Positions 7,307 through 16,860 of a stretch of 64,000 nt of DNA are shown one piece after another (within the stretch, counting starts at the first letter, position 1; the number at the start of each line of letters is the position of its first letter). Origin of the DNA: JADCCX01 sp031431475 (GTDB lineage Bacteria > Pseudomonadota > Alphaproteobacteria > Rhizobiales > Beijerinckiaceae); NCBI GenBank assembly GCA_031431475.1, contig JANPDL010000035.1, positions 62,001 to 126,000 on the forward strand, written 5' to 3'. The notes below the pieces were generated by a model that was not told the origin of the DNA, did not search any database, and saw only the letters and a program-made list of their open reading frames with translations. Position numbers and translations under genes: made by a program.

Positions 7307-10141
7307 ATGCTGGGCCTGCCGCTCGCTTTCACCATTCCAGTTGTTCTGGCCGCTCTTGCAGCCCTGCCGGTGCTGTACTGGCTGCTGCGTCTCACCCCGC
7401 CTCCGCCCAACCGGGCCGTGCTGCCGACGCTCGCCATTGTGCGTGATATGGAACGCAAGCAGGAGACTCCGGCGCATACGCCGTGGTGGCTGCTGCTTCT
7501 TCGGCTGCTGATCGCGGGCCTGATCATTCTTGCCATGGCTGGCCCCTTGTGGAACCCGGATGTGGATGCCCGCAACGGACGCGGTCCGTTGTTGGTGGTC
7601 ATGGACAACAGCTGGTCCGCCGCGCCGGATTGGCAGATGAGGGCAGAGCGCGCCCAAGCCCTGATCGAGACGGCGGGCAGCGCGGGGCGCGCCGTTGCCC
7701 TTCGCGCCACCTCGGATGAGCCGGTTGACGTGGTTCCAGGGTCCGCGACACGGGCGCTGGACCAGCTGCGGTCTCTCGCGCCTGTCCCCCATTCTGTGGA
7801 TCGCAAGCGTCATGAAATAGTTTTGCAGGCTTTCATTGACCGCAATGCGGATGGAACCATCATCTGGCTCAGCGACAGAGTGTCGGTCGTAGCCGACCGT
7901 GATGCGCTGTCGGCTCTGGCGGCAAAAGCTGGTGATCGTCTGACCGTGCTCGCCCCGGATCAACCGAACGCTCTGGCGCTGGCTGCCCCCAGCAACACGC
8001 CGGAAGCCATGACCATCAAGGTGCTGCGCGCCACCGATGGAGTGACGCCATCGGGAACATTGCGGGCGACCGATTCCCGCGGTCGGTCGGTGGCCGAAGC
8101 GCGTTTTCTGTTTCCGGCAGGCAGCCGCGAGGTCGTTGCCCGTTTCGAGGCTCCACTGGAAATCCGCAATGACATTGCCCGTATTGACATGGTGGAACAG
8201 GCATCATCGGGCGCGGTGCATCTGCTGGATGGCCGTAACAAGCGCCGGCGCGTGGGTGTCATCAGCGGCGAGAGTACCGATACCGCGCAGCCCCTGCTGT
8301 CGCCGTCGTATTTCGTGACCCGCGCGCTTGGTCCCTTCGCCGATGTGCGGGAAACACCGCGCGGCACGCCCGATCCCTATGGTCGCCTTATCGAGGATGG
8401 TGCTGGTGTGCTGGTGCTGACCGATGTCGGCACGCTGTCGGGCGCTACTCTGGCCCGTGTTACCACGTTCGTTGAGAATGGCGGTGTGCTCATTCGTTTT
8501 GCCAGCCGCCGCGTGGCAGCGCCGGCCGATGCACTGATGCCGGTGCGCCTGCGCCGCAACGAACGCGTCATGGGTGGTGCCTTGTCCTGGGATACGCCCA
8601 AGAAGCTGGCATCCTTTTCGTCTAACAGCCCCTTTGATGGCATGCGTATCCCCGGCGATGTGACAGTGTCGCAGCAGATTCTCGCGGAGCCCGATGCAGC
8701 CCTTTCAGAAAAGACCTGGGCCGCGCTGGAAGACGGCACACCGCTCATCACGGGCGAAAAGCGCGGTAAAGGTGTCGTCGCGCTGTTCCACGTGACGGCC
8801 GACAGCGGCTGGTCGTCGCTACCCCTGTCGCTGGCTTTCGTCGAGACATTGCGGCGGCTGACGGGCCTTTCAGCCGTTAGCGGCGATGCGCAGGACGTGG
8901 GTTCCGCCGCCGAGACATCGCGCCGGGACGAGGCCTTGCTGGCCCCGCTGCGCAATCTCGATGGCTTTGGTGTCTTCCGCGCGCCGTCCGCGACGGTAGA
9001 GCCCGTGCGCCGTAATTTTCAGGATGCAGCGACGTCAAAGCATCCGCCAGGTTTCTACGGCACGCAGGAATCGCCCGTCGCGGTCAATGCGCTCACGGCC
9101 AATGCTGAATTGCAGCCGCTTGATCTGTCGGGTGTGACTGTAAGACCTCTCGTGGCCCGGCAGGCACTCGATCTGCGCCCGCATCTGATCACGCTGGCTT
9201 TTATCCTCTTTCTCGCCGATGCGCTGGCCTCGCTATGGCTCTCGGGAGCACTCGCAAGACTTAGGACACGCACCGCTGCTGCCGCCATTCTCATCGCGGC
9301 GGGCATGTTGATACTGATGGCCGCGCCCATGTCCGGTATGGCCCAGCAGTCACCGCCAACCGCTCCAAAGACGGACCGTATTCCTTCGTTCCGGGCCGAT
9401 GACATCGAGGCTGCACTCACCACGCGTCTCGCCTATGTCATCACTGGCGATCGCGAGATCGACGAGATCAGTCGTCAGGGCCTGCAGGGCCTGACGCGGG
9501 CCATGTCGACGCGCACAGCGCTCGATCCCGGCGAGCCCATCGGTCTGGATATCGCTCGTGACGAGCTGGTGTTCTATCCCCTGCTCTACTGGCCGATGGT
9601 GCCAAGCCGCCCTGCCCCGTCCGAGGCCGCGATGCGCAAGATCGATGCCTTCATGAAGGGCGGCGGCACCATCATCTTCGACACACGCGATGCTCTTAAC
9701 AACCGCGGCGGCAACGCTATCACGCCTGAAACGCAGTACATGCGCCGTATTCTGGCGACGATCGATGTTCCCGACCTGGAGCCGGTCCCCAAGGATCATG
9801 TGATCACCAAAACATTCTACATCCTTGAAAACTTTCTGGGCCGCTATGCGACCGGACGCACCTGGATCGAGGTTCTGCAACGCAATCAGGAGCAGGACCG
9901 GACACGCCCCGCGCAAGCCGGGGACCGGGTATCGCCGATCATCATCACCGGCAATGATCTTGCGGCCGCATGGGCAGTGGACCGTCTCGGCCAGCCACGC
10001 TTTCCGCTGGTTCCCGGTGATGCAAGGCAGCGTGAACTTGCTTTGCGCGGCGGCGTCAACATCGTGATGTATGCGCTCACCGGCAACTACAAAGCCGATC
10101 AGGTGCATGTGCCTGCTCTACTCGAACGACTGGGCCAGTGA
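7307..10141 (+). CDS. Large membrane protein with BatA-like N-terminus and C-terminal DUF4159
   Basis: 944 residues. The N-terminus matches aerotolerance-regulator (BatA) proteins: a span at 4-24, the loop RLTPPPPNRAVLPTL, and a second span near 58-78. A VWA-like stretch follows with MDNSWSAAP (a D-x-S-x-S variant). A middle region resembles a glutamine-amidotransferase-like fold. Two more spans lie around residues 625-680, ending in an Ala-rich segment before the DUF4159 domain (about 690-944: RLAYVITGDREID, VFYPLLYWPM, GGGTIIFDTRDALN). Probably a membrane partner of the MoxR ATPase, possibly in envelope maintenance. The molecular role is unproven. Confidence 0.85.
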   Translation: MLGLPLAFTIPVVLAALAALPVLYWLLRLTPPPPNRAVLPTLAIVRDMERKQETPAHTPWWLLLLRLLIAGLIILAMAGPLWNPDVDARNGRGPLLVVMDNSWSAAPDWQMRAERAQALIETAGSAGRAVALRATSDEPVDVVPGSATRALDQLRSLAPVPHSVDRKRHEIVLQAFIDRNADGTIIWLSDRVSVVADRDALSALAAKAGDRLTVLAPDQPNALALAAPSNTPEAMTIKVLRATDGVTPSGTLRATDSRGRSVAEARFLFPAGSREVVARFEAPLEIRNDIARIDMVEQASSGAVHLLDGRNKRRRVGVISGESTDTAQPLLSPSYFVTRALGPFADVRETPRGTPDPYGRLIEDGAGVLVLTDVGTLSGATLARVTTFVENGGVLIRFASRRVAAPADALMPVRLRRNERVMGGALSWDTPKKLASFSSNSPFDGMRIPGDVTVSQQILAEPDAALSEKTWAALEDGTPLITGEKRGKGVVALFHVTADSGWSSLPLSLAFVETLRRLTGLSAVSGDAQDVGSAAETSRRDEALLAPLRNLDGFGVFRAPSATVEPVRRNFQDAATSKHPPGFYGTQESPVAVNALTANAELQPLDLSGVTVRPLVARQALDLRPHLITLAFILFLADALASLWLSGALARLRTRTAAAAILIAAGMLILMAAPMSGMAQQSPPTAPKTDRIPSFRADDIEAALTTRLAYVITGDREIDEISRQGLQGLTRAMSTRTALDPGEPIGLDIARDELVFYPLLYWPMVPSRPAPSEAAMRKIDAFMKGGGTIIFDTRDALNNRGGNAITPETQYMRRILATIDVPDLEPVPKDHVITKTFYILENFLGRYATGRTWIEVLQRNQEQDRTRPAQAGDRVSPIIITGNDLAAAWAVDRLGQPRFPLVPGDARQRELALRGGVNIVMYALTGNYKADQVHVPALLERLGQ

Positions 10142-12237
10142 TGGATCGCTTCAGCCTTATCTTTACTCCGTTCCTGCCCTGGCCCGTTATCGGCGCATTG
10201 GGCGTTGCGGCACTGGCTGTCGCTGGCCTTGCACTTTTCGCCCGGCAGCGCGGTGGCTGGATGCGATTGTTTGCGCTCGGCCTTCTCGTGCTGGCACTTG
10301 CCAATCCCGCCTTTGTCACGCTCGACCGTGACAAGCTGAATGATGTCGTCGCAGTTGTCGTGGACCGCAGCGGCAGCCAGCGTCTGGCCGACCGGATGGC
10401 ACAGGCCGACCGCGCCCGTGATGAGGTCATGCGGCAGCTCAATGCGCGTCCCGGAACTGATGTCCGCGTCATCGAGGTGGATGAGCGTGATACGGACGTT
10501 GATGGAACGCGGCTGTTCGAAAGCCTGCAGGCAGGTCTTGGAGATGTGCCACCAGAGCGCATGGCGGGTGTCATCGCGATCACCGACGGGCGTGTCCATG
10601 ATGTGCCGGCCAATGCGCGCGCATTGGGCTTTCAGGCTCCGGTCCATGCCCTGATAACCGGACGCGAGGGCGAGCGCGACCGGCGTCTTGAGGTGGTGCA
10701 AGGGCCGCGCTTCGGCATCGTCGGCAAGGATGTGCAGGTCGCTGTCCGCATCATCGATTCCGGCGTCACGGCCAATGCTCCGGCCAATGTGGTGATCCGC
10801 CGGGGTGGCCAGATCATCGCGCGACGCACCGGAACTCCGGGCCAGATTATCCGTGTGCCGATCCGCATTGAAAACGCAGGCCAGAACTTGATCGAGATTG
10901 AGGCTGAATCCATCCCTGACGAATTGACGTTGCTCAACAATGTCGCGGTCCTGCCAATCGAAGGTGTGCGCGACAAGCTCAAAGTGCTGCTGGTTTCGGG
11001 TGAGCCCCATGCGGGCGAGCGCACATGGCGCAACCTTCTGAAAGCCGACGGCAACGTCGAGTTGGTGCATTTCACCATTCTTAGGCCACCGGAAAAACAG
11101 GATGGCACGCCGATCAACGAGCTGGCGCTGATCGCCTTTCCGACGCGCGAGCTTTTCGTACAAAAGATCGCGGAGTTTGATCTGATCATCCTGGATCGCT
11201 ACGCCAACCAGAGCATCCTGCCGCCGAGCTATTTCGAAAACATCGTCAAGTATGTGCGAGACGGTGGCGCGGTGCTGCTGGCCGCTGGTGGCGAGTTCGC
11301 TGGCCCAGGCAGCCTCGCCACAACGCCGTTGATGCAGATTCTGCCGGCCCGCCCGCAGGGCAATGCCATCGAGCGCCCTTATCTGCCGCGTATTTCGGCT
11401 ATCGGTGAGCGCCACCCCGTCACCCGCGCCCTGCCCGGCTGGGACAAGGACAACCCGCAATGGTCGCCGTGGTTCCGGCTTGTCAGTTCGCAGGCGACTA
11501 CGGGCGCTTCCGTGATGACCGGGCCGGATGAACTGCCCCTGCTGGTGCTGAACCGGGTGCAGAAGGGCCGCGTGGCTCAGCTCCTTTCCGATCACGCCTG
11601 GCTGTGGGCGCGCGGGCTGGGGGAAGGCGGACCTTATATCGATCTGCTGCGGCGCCTGTCGCACTGGCTAATGAAAGAACCGGAACTGGATGAAGAAGCC
11701 TTGCGCATGACCGCAAGGGGCAAAGTTCTGACAATCGAGCGCCAGACACTGGCCGAAACCGTGGGCGATATGCGGCTCGTCGCGCCGGATGGAGAAGAGC
11801 TGAAGCTGACGCTGTCACAAGCCGAGCCCGGCCTCTGGCGTGCGAACTTTACGGCGCGACGTCAGGGCCTGCACCGCGTCATCGATGGCGACAAGGTGGC
11901 CTTCGCCAATGTCGGCCCGGCCAACCCGCGCGAGTTCCGCGAGGTGACGAGCACCGAGGAAGACCTTCGAGCGGTTGTCGAACAGACCGGTGGTAGCGTG
12001 CGCCGTCTCGACCAATCCGGACGGTTTTCCGTGCCGCGTATCGTCGATGTGCGTGGTGGTACACGTTTCGCTGGTTCGGACTTTATTGGGCTGAAACCAG
12101 CAGATGCGTATGTGGTAAAAGGCGCTAGCCTGACACCGCTGGCGCTTGGCCTGATCGGCCTCGCTCTCCTGCTGGGCAGCGCCATCCTGACGTGGCTGCG
12201 CGAAGGCCGGGGCTTCTTCCGGCGCAAAGCGGCCTGA
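10141..12237 (+). CDS. Membrane protein with VWA-like and glutamine-amidotransferase-like segments
   Basis: 698 residues from ATG 10141, one base inside the preceding stop (TGATG); a GTG at 10138 is possible. Two N-terminal spans (about 12-32 and 38-60), then VVAVVVDRSGSQRL, a D-x-S-x-S metal site of VWA type. Then a CARDB-like beta region (LIEIEAESIPDELTLLNN) and an amidotransferase-like Rossmann region (VLLVSGEPHAGERTWRNLL, DGGAVLLAAGGEF). A final span lies at about 665-685, with a basic tail. It is the fourth member of the moxR operon and most likely assembles with the other three in the inner membrane. No enzymatic residues could be assigned. Confidence 0.82.
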   Translation: MDRFSLIFTPFLPWPVIGALGVAALAVAGLALFARQRGGWMRLFALGLLVLALANPAFVTLDRDKLNDVVAVVVDRSGSQRLADRMAQADRARDEVMRQLNARPGTDVRVIEVDERDTDVDGTRLFESLQAGLGDVPPERMAGVIAITDGRVHDVPANARALGFQAPVHALITGREGERDRRLEVVQGPRFGIVGKDVQVAVRIIDSGVTANAPANVVIRRGGQIIARRTGTPGQIIRVPIRIENAGQNLIEIEAESIPDELTLLNNVAVLPIEGVRDKLKVLLVSGEPHAGERTWRNLLKADGNVELVHFTILRPPEKQDGTPINELALIAFPTRELFVQKIAEFDLIILDRYANQSILPPSYFENIVKYVRDGGAVLLAAGGEFAGPGSLATTPLMQILPARPQGNAIERPYLPRISAIGERHPVTRALPGWDKDNPQWSPWFRLVSSQATTGASVMTGPDELPLLVLNRVQKGRVAQLLSDHAWLWARGLGEGGPYIDLLRRLSHWLMKEPELDEEALRMTARGKVLTIERQTLAETVGDMRLVAPDGEELKLTLSQAEPGLWRANFTARRQGLHRVIDGDKVAFANVGPANPREFREVTSTEEDLRAVVEQTGGSVRRLDQSGRFSVPRIVDVRGGTRFAGSDFIGLKPADAYVVKGASLTPLALGLIGLALLLGSAILTWLREGRGFFRRKAA

Positions 12238-12245
12238 CGGGTATC

Positions 12246-12872
12246 GTGAGGCCGCTGGCAAATCGCGTTGATCCCTTCGGCATGCTGTTTGCCACGTCTG
12301 AGCGCGGGACATTGTTCGGCAACCGGGGTGGCAAGTTCCATTGCGCAGCGAGTCAAACCGTACCTGCACGGACCTACGCCTCCCGGCAATGGATCTGCTG
12401 CGTGCTCGCGTTCAAGGATCGCAGGCGTACAGTCTGGGGCAAGGGCTATACGGAACTGTTTTTCGCTGATGAGGTCTCGGCGCTGGCCGCAGGTCACCGC
12501 CCCTGTTTCGAGTGCCGCAGGGCTGATGCTGTCGCGTTTGCCGCTGCGTGGGGGCTGGCGCAGGGAACTCTGCCTCCGCGCGCACCTGTCATGGATGTGG
12601 TGCTGCATGCGGAGCGGCTGCTGCCCGGTAGGGCATATGCCAAGAAGCATCACTTCATGCCCGGCCTCGCACTGCCGGATGCGACCATGATCGCGATTGA
12701 TGGCAAGGCCTATGCCGTTGCGGGAGCTAGCCTGCGTGCGTGGACCTTCGAGGGATTTGGCCCTGTTGAAAGACCGCGCCCGGACAGAGATGTTTCCGTC
12801 CTGACACCGCCAGCCATCGTTGCGGTTCTGAGTGCAGGCTACAAACCAGTCTGGCGTCTTCGCGCCTCGTGA
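12246..12872 (+). CDS. Conserved hypothetical protein with Cys/His motifs
   Basis: About 208 residues from GTG 12246, eight bases after the moxR-operon stop; ATG 12282 is an alternative. Notable conserved-looking blocks: LFGNRGGKFH, WICCVLAF, GYTELFFADEVSALAAGHRPCFECRR and AKKHHFMP. I recall this layout from uncharacterised bacterial proteins but know no function. The Cys/His residues (WICC, HRPCFEC, KKHH) could bind a metal, which is inference. No signal peptide or membrane span. Close spacing suggests it is read with the moxR operon, though its soluble nature does not resemble the other members. Confidence 0.7.
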   Translation: MRPLANRVDPFGMLFATSERGTLFGNRGGKFHCAASQTVPARTYASRQWICCVLAFKDRRRTVWGKGYTELFFADEVSALAAGHRPCFECRRADAVAFAAAWGLAQGTLPPRAPVMDVVLHAERLLPGRAYAKKHHFMPGLALPDATMIAIDGKAYAVAGASLRAWTFEGFGPVERPRPDRDVSVLTPPAIVAVLSAGYKPVWRLRAS

Positions 12873-12974
12873 CCGGGATGCTTGCCGCCTTGTTATTGCG
12901 GTGTTACCTCCGACACATCCATTGACCTTGATATTGGGTAAGGTTGACGGATGAGTCAGGAACAAAGCTGAGCG

Positions 12975-14906
12975 ATGTGCGGGATAGCCGGACTGGTGCT
13001 GGAAATGGGCGGGGCAGAATCCACCTTGCGCCAGCGGGTATCCGCCATGAACACGGCCATCGCGCACCGGGGACCGGACGGCGAGGGTATCTGGGTTGAT
13101 GCTGCGGCAGGCGTGGCTCTCGCACAGCGGCGCCTAGCCATTGTCGATCTCTCCGAAACCGGCGCGCAACCGATGGTCTCGGCCTCCGGCCGCCATGTGA
13201 TGACCTACAACGGCGAGATCTATAATTTTCGTGAGATGAGAGCTTCTCTTGAAGCCGAGGGACTCGCCTTTCGCGGCACGTCGGATTCGGAAGTTCTGCT
13301 GGAGGCCTGGGACCGCTGGGGAGCCGAGCGCACGCTGGACTCTCTCAACGGCATGTTCGCCATTGCCATCTGGGACCGCAAGGACCGCACCCTGTCATTG
13401 GTGCGCGACCGTTTCGGCATCAAGCCGCTGCTCTGGCGGAGGGATGGCGAAGGCCTGTTCTTTGCCTCGGAACTCAAGGCCTTGCTCAAAGATCCGGCCT
13501 GCCCCCGATCAATCGATCCCAGGTCCGTGGCCGCCTATCTTCGGCATGGCGCGGTGCCAGCGCCCTGGACGATCCTCAAGGACGTACACAAACTCGAACC
13601 CGGCTCCATCCTGACCTGGGCACCAGGTGAGGAGCCTGTGATTCGCTCCTTTTGGTCGCCGCTTGCTGCGATGGCCACGGGGCAGGAGAACCTCACATCA
13701 GCGCCGTTCGAGACACTCGTCTCCGAGGCCGAAACATTGATTGGCGATGCAGTCGAGCGGCAGATGATCGCCGATGTGCCGCTGGGAGCCTTCCTGTCCG
13801 GCGGTATCGATTCCTCGCTCGTGGTGGCGCTGATGCAGCAGCAGTCTGGCCGAAGGACTGAGACCTTCACGGTCGGGTTCGAGGAAAAAGCGTGGGATGA
13901 ATCTCCTCATGCTGAGGCCGTAGCAAGGCACTTGGGAACGCGGCACACGACGCTGAAAACTTCTGGTGCCGCCGTTAGATCCCTCGTTCCGGAGATTGCA
14001 TCGATCTATGACGAGCCGTTCTCGGATTCGTCGCAACTGCCGACCCTGCTGCTCTGTCGGCTTGTACGCAATCACGTCACGGTTGCGTTGTCGGGTGATG
14101 GTGGGGACGAGACTTTCGCGGGCTATGAACGCTATGACTGGGGTCTGAAGCTTGATCGTTACCGCCAGCGCTTTCCCGCTGCGCTGAGACAGTTGGCAAG
14201 TCAGGCCATCAGTCGTTTGCCTCTCACAATGCTTGATTCTGCCGCTCGCATCGCAGGGGCTGGAGGACATCATCCCGGCCATCGCCTGCAGCGCGCCGTG
14301 CGGCTTGGGGCGGCGGCTGCTTTTGTTGACGGATACCGCCAGTTCCTCAGCCAGACCGCTGATCCTCAGGCCATTCTCGTTCATTCAGACGAACACCATC
14401 CGGCGGCATACCGGCATAGCGCAGCCATTGACGGGCTTGCGCCCCTGCCGCGCATGCAAGCTATTGATGCCAGCTCTTATCTAACTGACGATATTCTCGT
14501 TAAGGTTGACCGTGCTAGTATGTCAGTAGGGCTCGAAGTTCGGGTCCCGTTACTTGACCACAGAATCTGGGAATGGTCAGCGCGGCTGCCGGGGGGCATG
14601 CAGCGATCAGGGGGAAAGAGCAAAGCGGTGCTGCGGGCTGTCTTGGGGAATCATATCCCGGATACCATTGTGAACAGGCCAAAGGCGGGATTTGCTGTTC
14701 CGCTGGCGGATTGGTTGCGGGTGGAATTGCAGGACTGGGCCGAAGCGCTTCTGGAGCCATCTCACCTTGCTCAAAGCGGCCTGTTTCATGTTCCAGCGGT
14801 TCGGGCGCTTTGGCAACGTCACCTATCGGGACGGGAAGATCACGGACCACTGATCTGGTCGATCCTCATGCTTGAATCCTGGCGACGATCGGCCCTGCAT
14901 GCCTGA
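12975..14906 (+). CDS. asnB: Asparagine synthetase-like amidotransferase (glutamine-hydrolysing)
   Basis: 643 residues. Begins MCGIAG, giving the N-terminal nucleophile Cys of class II glutaminases, followed by the GATase-7 domain (IAHRGPDGEG, LAQRRLAIVDLS, YNGEIYNFREMR, GTSDSEVLL). The synthetase domain has the ATP-pyrophosphatase loop AFLSGGIDSSLVVAL and ALSGDGGDETFAGYERY. Such long AsnB versions often serve surface-glycan or peptide modification rather than bulk asparagine synthesis. Here it overlaps a glycosyltransferase gene by eight bases, favouring a polysaccharide role. The acceptor substrate is unknown. Confidence 0.9.
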   Translation: MCGIAGLVLEMGGAESTLRQRVSAMNTAIAHRGPDGEGIWVDAAAGVALAQRRLAIVDLSETGAQPMVSASGRHVMTYNGEIYNFREMRASLEAEGLAFRGTSDSEVLLEAWDRWGAERTLDSLNGMFAIAIWDRKDRTLSLVRDRFGIKPLLWRRDGEGLFFASELKALLKDPACPRSIDPRSVAAYLRHGAVPAPWTILKDVHKLEPGSILTWAPGEEPVIRSFWSPLAAMATGQENLTSAPFETLVSEAETLIGDAVERQMIADVPLGAFLSGGIDSSLVVALMQQQSGRRTETFTVGFEEKAWDESPHAEAVARHLGTRHTTLKTSGAAVRSLVPEIASIYDEPFSDSSQLPTLLLCRLVRNHVTVALSGDGGDETFAGYERYDWGLKLDRYRQRFPAALRQLASQAISRLPLTMLDSAARIAGAGGHHPGHRLQRAVRLGAAAAFVDGYRQFLSQTADPQAILVHSDEHHPAAYRHSAAIDGLAPLPRMQAIDASSYLTDDILVKVDRASMSVGLEVRVPLLDHRIWEWSARLPGGMQRSGGKSKAVLRAVLGNHIPDTIVNRPKAGFAVPLADWLRVELQDWAEALLEPSHLAQSGLFHVPAVRALWQRHLSGREDHGPLIWSILMLESWRRSALHA

Positions 14907-16071
14907 CCAGCGCCTGTCCATCGTCGTGGCAGCACCGCCCATGAAGATCGGTGGCACCGAGCAGCACCTGCTGCATGTGCTGCCGTGTCTGGCCAGACGC
15001 GGCATGAATATTACGGTTGTACTGCTTGAGTCAGGTGGCGCACTTGAGGCGTCCCTGCGATCCGGCGTCCAGAGCGTTATTGCGCCTTCGATTAATCTTC
15101 CAAGACCCTTGCGAACTGGACAGCAGGCCCTGTCGATCTGGCGTACGGCAAGGCGGGTCAGGGCCGATGTCATTCACGCCTTTCTGAGCGAGCCCTACAT
15201 TGCTGCAGCCGGTGCCTGTTTGCTCATGGGCAAGCATGGTCCCGCGCTTGTGCATGGCCGTCGCAGCCTGTCTTTCTATTCTCGCAAGCACCGCATCGGG
15301 CAGCGGGCGGAGATTGCCTCGCATGCGCTCGCCTCCGCGTTGGTCGGAAATTCGACAGCGGTTGCAGATGAACTTACAGTCGAAGCGGGTGGTGCGGAAA
15401 AGGTATGCCTGATTCCCAACGGTATTCCGCTTGGCGAGATGATCATGCCAGGGGAGCGTGCCGCCGCTCGTGTCAGGTTCGGCATTCCGCCCGATGCGAT
15501 GGTGTTGACACAGGTCGCCAACTTCCATGTCTACAAGGGCCACTCTGACCTGCTGAATGCCGTTGCCGTCATCAGGGACAAGCTTCCTAACCCCTGGCGC
15601 CTGCTTCTGCCCGGACGCGATGGTGGCAAGCAGGAAGCTCTTATAGCCCAGATCGCGCGGCTTGGGCTTGCTGGCAATGTTCTTCTTCCCGGCGAGTGGC
15701 CAGGCTCTCGTGAGCCTTATGCCGCCTCTGATATCGGCATTCTGGCCAGTCATACCGAGGGCTTCTCCAACAGCCTGATCGAGGGCATGGCCGTTGGTCT
15801 GCCCATGATCGCCACGCGTGTAGGCGGTAATATCGATGCGCTGGATGATGGCGAGACCGGCTTTCTGGTGGAGGCTGGATCAGCGGATGAACTGGCGAGC
15901 GCCATTCTCACGCTGGCTGAAATGCCTGATCTGCGCCAGCGGCTCGGCATGGCTGCGCGGGCCAAAGCCTTACAGCAGTTCTCGCTGGACACATGCATCG
16001 ACCGGTATGAGCGCCTTTGGTGTAACCTTGCAGAGGGTGCCGCTGGAAAACCCAGTGATTGGATCCGCTGA
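14899..16071 (+). CDS. Glycosyltransferase family 4 (GT-B fold)
   Basis: 390 residues from ATG 14899, which overlaps the asnB stop; an in-frame start at 14872 would add nine residues. N-terminal GG-turn MKIGGTEQHLLHVLPCLARRG is typical of family 4 donors' partners. The C-terminal donor-binding half has NFHVYKGH, LLPGRDGG and the E-x7-E-like motif SHTEGFSNSLIEGMAVGLPMIAT. Retaining sugar transferase acting on a cytoplasmic glycan or lipid-linked precursor. Paired with the amidotransferase-like AsnB, it suggests a two-gene surface-polysaccharide modification unit. Sugar and acceptor unknown. Confidence 0.9.
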   Translation: MPDQRLSIVVAAPPMKIGGTEQHLLHVLPCLARRGMNITVVLLESGGALEASLRSGVQSVIAPSINLPRPLRTGQQALSIWRTARRVRADVIHAFLSEPYIAAAGACLLMGKHGPALVHGRRSLSFYSRKHRIGQRAEIASHALASALVGNSTAVADELTVEAGGAEKVCLIPNGIPLGEMIMPGERAAARVRFGIPPDAMVLTQVANFHVYKGHSDLLNAVAVIRDKLPNPWRLLLPGRDGGKQEALIAQIARLGLAGNVLLPGEWPGSREPYAASDIGILASHTEGFSNSLIEGMAVGLPMIATRVGGNIDALDDGETGFLVEAGSADELASAILTLAEMPDLRQRLGMAARAKALQQFSLDTCIDRYERLWCNLAEGAAGKPSDWIR

Positions 16072-16083
16072 TGCTGTAAAAGG

Positions 16084-16818
16084 TCAGAAAAGACGTCCCT
16101 GATTGCCTTCCTTCGTGGTGCCTGTGCGCTCCGGAACATCAAGTCTCGACTCCACGGCGTCCGCAGGCTCCTGAACCTCCGGCTCGTCATTCACTACCTT
16201 GTTGACGGCTCTTGAAACAGGAATCATCTCCAGCAGATCATCCGGGGGAGGCTGCAACAGCCTGTAGGCTTCATTCAGCGGCGTGTGAGGGTCGAGCCAT
16301 GCCGCAAAATGCTCTTGCGGCAGGATCACCGGCGACCGCTCGTGAATGGCGGAGATCACGCCATTGGCCGTGGTGTTGATGAGCGCAACGGTATCGATCT
16401 CGCTGCCATCTGCCGAGCTCCAGGTCTCCCACAGTGCAGCGAAGGCGAAAACACCCCTGTCCGGCCGGCGCAGCAGAAAGGGGCGGCTTTCGCGCCCCAG
16501 CCGCTGCCATTCATAGAACCCGTCAGCGGGCATCAGCGCCCGGCGGCGCATGAACGCCGCGCGGAACGATGCCTTCTCGCGGGCAGTTTCGGAGCGGATG
16601 TTGATGATCAGCGGAAAGTCTCTGAGGTCCTTCACCCAGCCCGGTACAAAGCCCCAGCGCATGAGGGTGAAATGGCGCAGTCCGTCACTTTCATGCACAA
16701 CGGGAACGGGTTGCGTCGGCGCGATGTTATAGCGGGGCGGAAAGTTGGGTTTTTCGGCATAGCCGAAATGCTCCCGCAGCGCTTCGGGGGCTTGTCTGAT
16801 GGCATAGCGTCCGCACAT
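16084..16818 (-). CDS. SOS response-associated peptidase (SRAP / YedK-HMCES family)
   Basis: Start set at ATG 16818 because the family needs Cys as residue 2 (MCGRYAI); a longer frame from 16836 would bury it. YedK/HMCES proteins form a covalent thiazolidine link with abasic sites in single-stranded DNA. Other hallmark residues are visible: PRYNIAPTQ, RWGFVP, NIRSETA, RRALMPADGFYEW, and the His in AIHERSPVIL. About 244 residues with a polar C-terminal tail. It is convergent with the glycosyltransferase and lies 42 bases after the SleB-type gene. Assignment is secure. Confidence 0.92.
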   Translation of the reverse strand: MCGRYAIRQAPEALREHFGYAEKPNFPPRYNIAPTQPVPVVHESDGLRHFTLMRWGFVPGWVKDLRDFPLIINIRSETAREKASFRAAFMRRRALMPADGFYEWQRLGRESRPFLLRRPDRGVFAFAALWETWSSADGSEIDTVALINTTANGVISAIHERSPVILPQEHFAAWLDPHTPLNEAYRLLQPPPDDLLEMIPVSRAVNKVVNDEPEVQEPADAVESRLDVPERTGTTKEGNQGRLF

Positions 16819-16860
16819 GTCCGATGTGTAGGACATGGCATCTCCTGCGTCATCAGCAGA

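Noticed and set aside
11862..13067. 401-codon minus-strand frame
   Set aside because: Antisense to the end of the MoxR operon, the unknown gene and the asnB start; Arg-rich shadow translation with no motif.
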